NCBI RefSeq assembly: GCF_000220255.1
Contig: NZ_GL982513.1
Coordinates: forward strand, 1,139,311-1,176,018
Source of the DNA: Prevotella pallens ATCC 700821
GTDB lineage: Bacteria > Bacteroidota > Bacteroidia > Bacteroidales > Bacteroidaceae
Reading direction: 5' to 3'
Length of the DNA: 36,708 nt
This document shows positions 15,757 to 25,800 of this stretch, piece after piece. Below the pieces are notes generated by a model. That model did not search any database. It was not told the DNA's origin and saw only the letters and a program-made list of their open reading frames with translations. How positions within the stretch are numbered: the stretch's first letter is position 1; every line of letters begins with the position of its first letter. The translations under genes were made by a program, and so were the position numbers.

Positions 15757-17961
15757 TTATAGTCTTATAATCTGCTTTATTCCCTTTATATTCTTCAACT
15801 TCTTTATAATTGAATTCAGTTTTGAAGTGTCTTCTATTAATACGACAAGATTTCCTGAGAATATACCATCGTGTGAGTCTATATTGATAGAACGCATCAC
15901 AACTTTCTCCTCTTTAGATAAAATATTAGTAATGTTGTTTACGATACCTATGTCATCGTATCCTATAATGCGTAATGTTATGCTATAATTTGCCCCGCCT
16001 TTACCACTCCATTTTGCTTTTACTATGCGATAGCCAAAACGTTTCCGCAATTCAGGTGCATTCGGACAGTCTTCTCTATGTATCTTTATTCCACCATTCA
16101 CAGTAACGAAACCAAAGATAGGATCGCCGTAGATGGGATTGCAACACTTAGATAGTGAGAAATCTATACCTTTTAGGTTCTGATCTATTACCAGTACATC
16201 TTCGTTATTCTTTAGCAATTCGCTTGTTTCATCAGCAAGTTCAAACTTTTCTGCACTTTCAGTCTCTTTTGGCGTATTTTGATTGTGTGTTTGGTTGTAA
16301 AGTTGCTGATAAGTTTCAATAACATTATTAATATCGAGTTTCTCGTCAGCTATCTGTTTATAGAATATGGAAATCTCTTTGAAGCCAAGATGTTTGATGA
16401 CTTGATAAAGTGTTTGTTCTTCAATTTCTATCTTTTTATTCTTGAATCTTCTTTCGAGCATTTCTTTTGCAAAGGCGCCTTCTTTCACTTGTGTTTCCTT
16501 TAGTGCAAGACGTATTTTTGACTTTGCCCGGGCAGATTTAACGATGTTTAGCCATTCTTGCTTTGGTTTTTGTGTAGTAGAGGTTGTTACTTCTACTGTG
16601 TCTCCACTGTGTAGTTCGGTTCTTATAGAGGCATTTTTGTTATTAATCTTTCCACCAACGCATTGGTTTCCAATTTTTGAATGAATGTGGTAAGCAAAGT
16701 CTAACAATGTGGCACCTTTAGGAAACTTAAGTAGATCTCCTTTTGGTGTGAATACATAAATTTCTTTGTCGTATAGGTCGCGTTTGAACTGTGTCATCAT
16801 TTCCAAGTTGTCGCCTGCTTCCAATGCCGTTCTGATAGAAGCCAACCACGTATCCATTCCTTCTTCTGCTTCTATTCCTTTATATCTCCAATGAGCTGCT
16901 AGTCCATGTTCGGCTATTTCGTCCATACGCTCAGTACGAATTTGCACCTCTACCCATTTTGCATTCGGTCCTAAAACCGTAATATGTAGACATTCATAGC
17001 CATTAGACTTTGGTACAGACAACCAATCGCGCAGACGCTTAGGGTTTGGCTGATACATATCTGTTACGATAGAATATGCTTGCCAACATTGCATCTTTTC
17101 CATTTGAAGCGGCGAGTCCAAGATAATTCTAATAGCAAATAAGTCGTATATACCCTCAAACGCACACTTTTGTTTCTTCATTTTCTGCCAAATAGAGTGT
17201 ATCGACTTTGTTCTTCCTTTTATATGAAAACGTAACCCTGCATTCTGAAGAGCTTTACTAACAGGTTCAATGAATTGTTTTATGTAGGCATCTCGTTCTT
17301 TCTTTGTTTCGTTCAGCTTTTCTTTTATATGGTAGTATGCATCGTGTTCTAGGTATTTTAATGATAGGTCTTCTAGTTCACTTTTTAACTGATAGAGTCC
17401 CAACTTGTGCGCGAGTGGTGCATACAGGTAGCTTGCTTCCTCTGCAACCTGTTTTTGTGCTTCCTTATTAGTAGTATCGCGTATTTGTCGCATTAGGTTC
17501 ACACGATCGGCAATCATAATCAATATTACTCGCATATCTTTTGCAAAAGAGAGTAAGAGATTACGGAAGTTTTCACTTTCTATGATAGGATTCTTTTTAT
17601 ACAGATTCTGAATGCGTACCAATCCTTGAATAATCTGTGCAACATTCTGCCCAAAATCAGTCTCAATTTGTTTTATCTCTAATACGCCATTTTCGTAACC
17701 AGCATACAACACGGTTGCAAATACCGACTCGCGCTTTAAACCTATACTGCGAACAGCTATTAGCGACGTCTGCATTGCACAAAGTAGTTCGTTTAAACCA
17801 AAGACATTGCGTTCTATTGCTCCCTTTTCTTCCATTAATTTAATGTAAGAAGCTAATCGTTCTTTGTCTTCTTCTGTTATATCGTTCGCTAACTCTTCGT
17901 TTAATTCCTTAGTAAGGATATGAAGATTTTTTAGTTCGTCGTCTGTAAAAATCATATTCAT
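15757..17961 (-). CDS. rel: Long RelA/SpoT homologue, (p)ppGpp synthetase with degenerate hydrolase domain
   Basis: This is a full-length stringent-response enzyme (~734 aa). Order: HD-type domain (~45-185), synthetase (~235-370), TGS (~400-460, EIYVFTPKGDLLKFPKGAT), helical and Cys-containing region (SKCCNPIYGDPIFGF), and a C-terminal ACT domain. The synthetase keeps YDLFAIRIILD, SVPKSNGYECLH and VEVQIRTERMDEIAEHGLAAHW. At the place of the hydrolase motif ALLHDVVED it reads TVLYAGYEN, so the metal-binding His-Asp pair is missing, though ADRVNLMR is kept. The protein should therefore make but not degrade (p)ppGpp. The frame is open to 17991, but that start overlaps the promoter; AAAGG precedes ATG 17961 and ATG 17955. 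It converges with tRNA-Phe and diverges from the DUF4301 gene. Confidence 0.93.
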   Translation of the reverse strand: MNMIFTDDELKNLHILTKELNEELANDITEEDKERLASYIKLMEEKGAIERNVFGLNELLCAMQTSLIAVRSIGLKRESVFATVLYAGYENGVLEIKQIETDFGQNVAQIIQGLVRIQNLYKKNPIIESENFRNLLLSFAKDMRVILIMIADRVNLMRQIRDTTNKEAQKQVAEEASYLYAPLAHKLGLYQLKSELEDLSLKYLEHDAYYHIKEKLNETKKERDAYIKQFIEPVSKALQNAGLRFHIKGRTKSIHSIWQKMKKQKCAFEGIYDLFAIRIILDSPLQMEKMQCWQAYSIVTDMYQPNPKRLRDWLSVPKSNGYECLHITVLGPNAKWVEVQIRTERMDEIAEHGLAAHWRYKGIEAEEGMDTWLASIRTALEAGDNLEMMTQFKRDLYDKEIYVFTPKGDLLKFPKGATLLDFAYHIHSKIGNQCVGGKINNKNASIRTELHSGDTVEVTTSTTQKPKQEWLNIVKSARAKSKIRLALKETQVKEGAFAKEMLERRFKNKKIEIEEQTLYQVIKHLGFKEISIFYKQIADEKLDINNVIETYQQLYNQTHNQNTPKETESAEKFELADETSELLKNNEDVLVIDQNLKGIDFSLSKCCNPIYGDPIFGFVTVNGGIKIHREDCPNAPELRKRFGYRIVKAKWSGKGGANYSITLRIIGYDDIGIVNNITNILSKEEKVVMRSINIDSHDGIFSGNLVVLIEDTSKLNSIIKKLKNIKGIKQIIRL

Positions 17962-17980
17962 CGCCTTTAATAATACCATA

Positions 17981-17988
17981 CAAAGGTA
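17981..17988 (-). promoter_or_regulatory. -7 box of the rel promoter
   Basis: On the minus strand this reads TACCTTTG, an exact -7 match. The expected transcript starts near 17974, which excludes the 17991 start and supports 17961 or 17955. Confidence 0.65.
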
Positions 17989-18030
17989 CAAAAAAACAGC
18001 TGATTGCTCTCTAAATTAAGAAAAAGTAAG

Positions 18031-18038
18031 TAAATTTG
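18031..18038 (+). promoter_or_regulatory. -7 box of the DUF4301 gene promoter
   Basis: TAAATTTG matches the -7 consensus, 70 bp before the ATG. A TTG lies at 18004-18006, somewhat far for a -33 box. Confidence 0.55.
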
Positions 18039-18107
18039 CGAAAGAAACAACAAATGCGGTGAACTATGGTGCACTGTTCTATCTAAACACATAAAACTTT
18101 TACTGTT

Positions 18108-19625
18108 ATGTTAACAAAACAAGACGAACTATTATTGAAATCAAAGGGTATTAAGTTTGCTGACTTTGAGAAACAGCTTGCTGATTTTAAAACAGGATTT
18201 CCATTTCTGCGATTAGAAAGAGCGGCAACAATTGGTAATGGTATTGTGCGGTTAAACGAAGACGCAATTAAAACTGTTACAGAAGCTTGGAATAACTATA
18301 AGGCTGAAAAACACAAAGTGGTGAAATTTGTTCCTGCTTCTGGAGCTGCTAGCAGAATGTTTAAAAATCTTTTTGCTTTCCTTGATGCATCATACGAGAT
18401 GCCTACAACCGATTTCGAGAAGTTCTTTTTCGATAATCTGAAACGCTTTGCTTTCTATGACGAACTTAACAAAAAATGCAAAACTACACACGGAAAAGAC
18501 ATTGAGGAATTGTTGGCTGCAAATAACTATAAAATAGTTGTGGAAACACTCTTGCACACTGACGGACTGAACTATGGACAATTGCCCAAAGGCTTACTAT
18601 TGTTCCACAAATATGTTGAAGGTGCACGCACTGCTATGGAAGAACATCTTGTTGAAGGTGCACAATATGCAGCGTGCAACAACGAGGTTTGTGTCCATTT
18701 CACGGTATCACATGAACATCTTGAACTTTTCAAAGCAAAGGCTACTGAAAAGCAACCTATATATGAAGAAAAGTATCACACACACTTCTCTATAAGTTTC
18801 TCCGAACAGAAGCCAAGTACAGATACCATAGCTGCCAATCTTGATAATACACCTTTCCGTAACGAAGATGGTTCATTGTTGTTCCGTCCTGGAGGGCACG
18901 GCGCACTTATTCAGAATCTTAACGATATAGATGCTGACATTGTTTTCATTAAGAATATAGATAATGTAACACCCGACCGCCTGAAAGAGGAAACTATTAA
19001 GTGGAAGAATATAATAGCGGGACTTTTGGTAACATTGCAGGAAAAGACTTTCCAATATATTAAAAAGCTGAGAACAAACAACTATACGCCTTCTGAATTG
19101 CAATGTATGAAGAACTTCCTGGAAAACGATTTGCACTGTCGTCATAAGGATATATGCGATATTAGTAACGAAGAATTGCCAACTTATTTGCTCGAAAAGT
19201 TTAATCGTCCTATGCGTGTTTGTGGAATGGTTAAGAATAGTGGAGAACCTGGCGGTGGACCTTTCTACGTTTACAATGCCGATAATACTGTTAGTTTGCA
19301 GATACTAGAAAGCCTACAAATTGATAAGGATAATCCTGAATCAATGCGAATGTTTAAAGAAGGAACCCATTTTAATCCGGTAGATTTAGTGTGTGCAATA
19401 AAAGATTGTGATGGAAATCCTTATAATCTCCCTCAATTTGTAGATCCTTCTACTGGCTTTATTAGTGCTAAGTCGAAAGACGGAAAAGAACTAAAAGCAT
19501 TAGAACTACCAGGACTTTGGAATGGTGCAATGAGCAATTGGAACACTATATTTGTTGAAGTTCCTGCAGTTACGTTTAATCCTGTAAAAACTGTAAACGA
19601 CTTGTTGCGCGAAGAACATCAGTAA
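18108..19625 (+). CDS. DUF4301 family protein, 505 aa
   Basis: A soluble protein of a family found mainly in Bacteroidetes, with no established function. Residues ~70-90 contain the conserved FVPASGAASRMFKNLF, which resembles the glycine/serine/arginine nucleotide-binding loop of nucleotidyltransferase-like folds. Later conserved-looking stretches are LFRPGGHGALIQNLND (~263), RVCGMVKNSGEPGGGPFYV (~370) and LPGLWNGAMSNWNTIFVEVP (~475). No signal peptide or membrane segment is present. It is transcribed divergently from rel and ends before a hairpin shared with the polyvalent gene. A sugar-nucleotide-related activity is only a guess from the loop. Confidence 0.85.
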   Translation: MLTKQDELLLKSKGIKFADFEKQLADFKTGFPFLRLERAATIGNGIVRLNEDAIKTVTEAWNNYKAEKHKVVKFVPASGAASRMFKNLFAFLDASYEMPTTDFEKFFFDNLKRFAFYDELNKKCKTTHGKDIEELLAANNYKIVVETLLHTDGLNYGQLPKGLLLFHKYVEGARTAMEEHLVEGAQYAACNNEVCVHFTVSHEHLELFKAKATEKQPIYEEKYHTHFSISFSEQKPSTDTIAANLDNTPFRNEDGSLLFRPGGHGALIQNLNDIDADIVFIKNIDNVTPDRLKEETIKWKNIIAGLLVTLQEKTFQYIKKLRTNNYTPSELQCMKNFLENDLHCRHKDICDISNEELPTYLLEKFNRPMRVCGMVKNSGEPGGGPFYVYNADNTVSLQILESLQIDKDNPESMRMFKEGTHFNPVDLVCAIKDCDGNPYNLPQFVDPSTGFISAKSKDGKELKALELPGLWNGAMSNWNTIFVEVPAVTFNPVKTVNDLLREEHQ

Positions 19626-19683
19626 CAACTATATACAAAAGCAAAAAGTGGGGTAGGATACATACGATAAAAATATCATATCA

Positions 19684-19711
19684 TGTTGGGCTGACAATTT
19701 GCAGTCCAACA
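19684..19711. terminator. Hairpin between the DUF4301 and polyvalent genes
   Basis: TGTTGGGCTG (19684-19693) pairs with CAGTCCAACA (19702-19711) with one G-U, around an 8-nt loop, followed by TTGTTATAAT. It lies between two convergent genes and may terminate both. Confidence 0.6.
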
Positions 19712-19851
19712 TTGTTATAATAGCATTCTACACATTTTATTATATCGCATTTCATATCAATTAGATGCTGATGAAACGTTATTATTTAAACATAAGTAAA
19801 ACTTTATATGTGTATAAATAAAACAATTCTAGCGTTAGAAAATAATATTCA

Positions 19852-22800
19852 TTACATATAAAGATATAGGGGCATATATGGGAACAATGGGTTGTAAACT
19901 TCACCGTCTGTTTTGTTTTTGGAGGTCATTGCGTTTTCGGCTTTGTAGGTGTCTTCGTGTGATGCCATCTTGTCGCCTGTTGCCTCGAGTACGCTGTTTG
20001 TGAATGACTTCAATGCAAGCATACTGTCTACGTACGATTTGTAGAAACGTCTAAAGAAGTTGTGCGTTTTTGGCACAGAATCTATATTGTCGGGTTCTTT
20101 TGTTTCCTCTTCGTAACGTGTGCGTGCATCGGGTAGAACTTCTGTTGCGGTGGGGTCTATGCTGCTTCGATACAAAACATTGTCTGTTGCCTTGTCGGCA
20201 TAGTTGCCAGCTTTCAATCTGTATTGCATTGCAATGTCTTCTGCCTTGTCGAGTATACTGTGTTTGCCACTGTTTTGTAGGTTCTTGTAACTACGCCATA
20301 GTATATAACGTAGGTCGTTGTCGGTGATGTTAGCGTGGTGCAAACCAAATGCGTTCATTATTTCTCCAAAGAGTTGTTTGATGCGCTGCCACAGTGTGGG
20401 TTTGATTTGTTCGAAGTTGGTATCTTCTGCCATTGAGGCAAGATATTCCTCTGTTGCCGTGCGTACGTTCCAGCCGTGTTTTGCTGACAGGTGGGTTATT
20501 TGCCGTCTTGTTTCGATGTCGGCTTTTGCAAATACGGTGTCGAGGAAGTTGTCGAAGTTGTCTCCAAAGAGTTCTCTCAATCCGTGATGCGCTACTGCTT
20601 CGTGGAGTACTGTTTTCTCTATGTCTGCAATGTCGGTGTGATTGCCTGCCACTACTACGATTTTACCTGTGCGCTTGTTGTAGAAACCTTTTGCAGTGGC
20701 TTGCTCGCCATTGAGGCTGCTGCCATCGGGTACTATTTCTACGTTGTTAAGATGTAAGTTTTGCACAACACTTTCTGCGTGGTTGGTAAGTTCTTCTGTA
20801 TTGGTTGTGGGCTGTGTGGTGGCGGTTTGTTCTCTCCATCGTTGGCTATACTTGTCAATGTCTAAGTATTCCTTTATGTATTCGCCTATTGCATTGCGTA
20901 AATCTTCCTCGTAATTGTTATAAGCATCTAAGGCGTTTTTGGCTGCAAGATAGTCGGGATAGTCTTTTGCTAACATCTCTCGTATCTTCTCTTCCATTTG
21001 CTCGTTGAGAGAATGCAAGTAAGCGTCTCTTTCTTTCTTTTCTTCTTCTGTAGCATTTGCATAGCCTTTAAAGCCTGTAAACTGGTCGTATTTTTCTATC
21101 TGCTTGTGTCTCCACTCTCTAATTGGATTTGCGGCTGTTTCTGCTTCGCCATATTGTGGCATTTCATATTCGTGTTCGTACTGTGGTTTCTCCACTTTCT
21201 CTAACAGTGGCTGTTTTGTTTTAGGGTCGATACCTTTGCAGAGTGTGTCTACCTCTTTCTTGTGTTTGAGATAATCGTCTGCAAACTCATCTTCTGTCCA
21301 GCCATAGAATGGTGTTTTGTTGCCGTACATACTGGTATGATGCCATTCTGAATTGTCAATGAAACCAAGACTTGTTAGCATATCGAGCGACTTTGCTGTT
21401 ATGTGATATTCTCTTCTAAATTCAGTTTTTGGATATCTGCCCTCTTCTTTAGCTTCTGCAGCACGTTTGCTCATTGAGTAGCCTACGTAACCACTATTAC
21501 CACCGAAGACGGTACGGTAGAGGATATCGTCTTCTGTGGTAGAGAAATTGCCGTTATTGCCTGTTGCACTCTTTATTTGATTGGGGAAGAAAGCCACAAC
21601 CATTGACGTTTCTCCATCTGTTACAATCACGCCGTCGTTTTGTTCAGACTCTTCCACTATAAGCGATTGGTAGTTATCCCAGAACTCTATAACGTCATTA
21701 TCCTTGAAGACATTACTGCCAAGACCATTCTTCCTGCACCATTCCGAATTGACAACAAGAGGATTTCCTAAGCTTACATAAGCATCTATCACCTCTCCCC
21801 TGCGACTTGCATCAAATTCTGAAACAGCATAATCATCAGCTATCTTCCTGTTGCTTATAAAAAAGAACCCTTTCTCATCGTAACTATAGCGGCTACCTAT
21901 AAAATCCGTATTGAATTGCCTTAAGCCATCAGCCAAAGTTCCGTGGTACACCACCATAGGTTCTCCATTTTCATCAACAACTTTTGATGAGTTTGTTTGG
22001 AGGATTGAAAGTAACTTGCTATCTTTGCCAATAGAAAGGGCATAAGACTGTAAAGGTGCGTCCCCAGTTGTTGTAAAGCCTTTTTTGTCTGCTTGGTCGT
22101 TAATACGGTCAAGCAGTTTCCCTTTTTCAATCTCTGTCAAAGCGTGGTCGTAATACTTTTTTCCACTCTTTACTCCAATAGTCAGCTTTACGGTATAGTC
22201 AGTTGTGCCAATTTTCAATCCGCAAATATAATATTTGTAACTGTCGTATTTATTATTATGCTTTTCGTTAGGACGTTCTTCAATAAATATAGCATGCCGT
22301 ATCAATTGTGGAATAGCCGCAATTGACTGAAGATGAGCTTTGTTGCTCATTCCGTGTGAAGTTACCTTATTTGCTCCAACTTTGGTAAGGCTAACTATTT
22401 CTTCTGTATCAGCAATGGTATATTCCCCCCGTAGATTATCTTTTATCCATTCTTTGGCACTGTCTCTGTTTAGTTCATATTTGTCTTTGTATTCGCTGCC
22501 ACTAATAACGACAGCTTTGCTCCTGCGCACCTTTTCTATGCGTGCTGCCTTTTCCCAGTCTCCGAACCAGTTTTTGAAAGCTGTGGTTCTTACTTGTGCC
22601 CACTGCTTTTCGCTAAGATTGGTAGGCTTGCCGTTAGGTGCTTTCATATAAGTGTCGTTTGCCTTTGCAGTTTCGACAATCTTCTTTTCTTCATCTGACA
22701 GACTATTGCCTACTATCTGAAAACGTGGGTCGCTTTTTGCTTTGTTGAAACGTTTGCTAAGCGGTATGACGTTTCCTTTATCATCGTAAGTTACTGCATC

Positions 22801-25800
22801 GGGTAACTTTCGGTTGTTCTTTGTGTTGCTGTAAAGATAGTCCTTGTCGTTTATAAAATCGTTTTCGTTGCCATAACCGAACTCTGCAATATCGTTGCCA
22901 TCGAACCACACGTCAGAGATAGGAACTTTTTGTTCTATGATGCGGTAATTGTTACCCCAGCCGTGCACACGTGCGTTTTCTACTGCATAGGCGTAACTTG
23001 GCGTTACCCAATCGCCATTGCGAAAACTGCCCTCCTTGATAGATGATGGAACACTGCGGTACATTGTTATGGTTTGCCGTTTGTTTTGGAAAACGTTTCT
23101 AAGGTTTTCGATGGCTTCCTTTCTTGCATCGTCAGCGTGGCGGTAGCTGCTGTCGTTTGTAAGGTAGTCTAAGTTCATAGGGTCGATGCCACTATTAACA
23201 TAATCGTCTAAGCTGGTATCGCCATCGAACTCGTCGTTTTCGTATGCTTCCTTGCGTTCTTCTTTTGTAAGGAAGTAGCCATTACCATAAGGTGCTGCGC
23301 CATTAAAAGCTGATGAGCCTTGATATTCTGAATTAGGAACGTATCCATTTTGTACTGCGGCTTCGTTTACCATTCGTTGAGCTGTCTCCATATCGCCACG
23401 TTCTACGGCATCGAGGTATAGCTTGTCTCGCTTTGCTATTTCTTTATTGTCTTCTTCTGTAAGTTTTGTATTGCTTAGCAAGTCGTACAGTATTCTGTCT
23501 GTAACTTCGTCAATGTTTTTAAAGTCTTTGATTCCGAAGACGTTCTTTCCTACCCAGTGCCAGAACTGTTTGATAGCCCTTTTTAGATTAAGGAGAATGG
23601 TTGTAGCTTCCGCTTTTTCAAAAACACCTTTAGCTTCATCTATAGCCCTTTGTGCTTCCTCCTCCATTTTTGCAGCATTCTTTTTGCCACTGATACGGCT
23701 TAAGACTTCACTTGTAACGGCATCTTCGTTGTCTTTGATGTTGGAATAGTTGGGGTCGGCTATGACTTCTTTCCATACAGGAGTGTCTTTCAGGAGAGAT
23801 TTTATGCTGTTCCAGCCTTGCTTGTTTTTTATCATCATTGCTTCTGCCCACAAGTGGGTGTACTCGTGGATTGGCGTATCAGGGTTTATTCCTGCTTCTG
23901 TAAGATAAATTTTACCATTAACCGACCAACCATAAATTGTGCCTTGTGGGGTGCGCAATGTGGTTGCATGGGAGTTGCTAAGCAATTCTTTTACCTCTTC
24001 GTCAGTCGCACGCACAACCTCTATACCTGCCTTAGATAAAGCCGCTAAGACCGCCTCTGTGGCTTTCTGTTTTGCTTCTGTGTCGTTGGTGAGTGTTGCA
24101 GTGGTTTGTTGTCGTGCCGCTTCTTTCGTGCCGTATACGAAACAGTTATCGTTTATGCTGTGGTATGTGGAGATTGTTGGGCAAACGACGTAGCCTTTTT
24201 TGGTTTGTGCGTGTGCGAATGTTTCAGATGTGTTTCCGAATTCAGTTGCCCCTATGCTTTTTGCTCCACGCAATGCCTTGTCGAGTGTTTTTGCGTTGCA
24301 CACAATAATTTTGCCGTCAGTGTCCTTAAATGCTATAGTTGCGCTGTCGATAGTACTCTTCTTTGCTCCGTCTGCCTTTAGTTTGGTAAGCACGCCTCTT
24401 ACAAATGCGTGCAGTTTATCAAGATTGATACCCCACGAATTTGTTGTAGTTTCACCCTCGACTACAGCTCGCCAATTTGGATATTTGCCATCTATAACCT
24501 CGCCTTTCTTGTTTGTTATCTTTCCCTCTAAAGATTTGTTATAGTCTTCTTTACGAGCCAACAAGATATGCGCATTAGTGCCCACAACATAGCCGTTGTC
24601 GTGGTAAACGCCAGTGAGAACGGGGTGTATCTCTGCTTCTTTCTTGTCCGTTTCTACAAACTCTGTAACGGCAATGGATTTCTTCTCTTCTTTGTATATA
24701 GGCGTTATGGGTTCTTGCTTGTCTAAGACTGCGTTATATTCTATAGACCGTTGTTCTTGTCTAAGTACTGCATCTAATGCCCCTTTGATTTCATTTTTGG
24801 TGTCTTCGTTAGTTGTTTGTTTGAGTAGTTCTTTCAGTTCTTCGGAGTTGAGCTGCAATAGTACTTTTTGCAGTTCTGTTTGTTTGCGGAGTACATCTTT
24901 CCATTGTTTACTCTCGAATACTTTGTCGAGTTTCCCTTCCTTTAGTTGCTGATAGTAGAATTTAGTTGCGTTTTCGTAGGCGTTGATAGCTTGCTGCAGT
25001 TGTACATTCTTTTGTTCGTGCATAATTTTTTCTGAATTATGCGCATTGTTTTCTTCTGTTTGTGTGCTGGCTGGTGCAGCGTTCTCTTCTGTTGGCTTTT
25101 GTGCTTCTGTTTCAAAGCCAACCCCCATTTCTGACTTTACACTTTTATATTCAGCAAATGGTTTCGTTTTGCGGACAGAGCTATCAACCCATTTCTTGAA
25201 CTCCTCACGGCTTACTTCGGTGACTGTACCAACTTTCCAACCATCTTCGTATTGGTCACGGTATGCTTGTACTGCTTCTTCCATTGAGTTAAAGCCATAC
25301 ATTACCTTATGTTCGTCGAAATCACCTGTCCGTTGATTGACCTGGTCTACAACAAACACATTTCCTTCTGTAGGATTGTCAGAAAGGAATATATCGATAT
25401 GGTCTCCGTCTACACTTTCAGTACCACGAATGTAGCCGTAGGTATTGTGCATTTCGCTTTCCCACTGCTTGCCGTTTGCATCAGTGCCACGACGAATACT
25501 ACCCTTTGGCTGTTCGATGGTAATATTAAGTCCGTCTACTTTGACGTGTCCTTTTTTGTAGTTGCCAGCTTCCTTTTGTGCATCGGTGGGGTTGGTATCA
25601 ACCTTTGCTTCCTCTTCTTTGCGTGTACGTTGTGCCTTGTGTTCTTCTGCTACTCTTTCGGCATAGTCTGTTATGCTCTCACCGTCTTTGCGTGGTGTGG
25701 GCGAAAATTTGTTCTCCTTTTCTTGCTTTGTTTGAGAAGATTGTGTAACTTTGCTGTCAGAAGAAACATTATTCTCTTGCGTAGGAAGGAGGTCCGGCAC

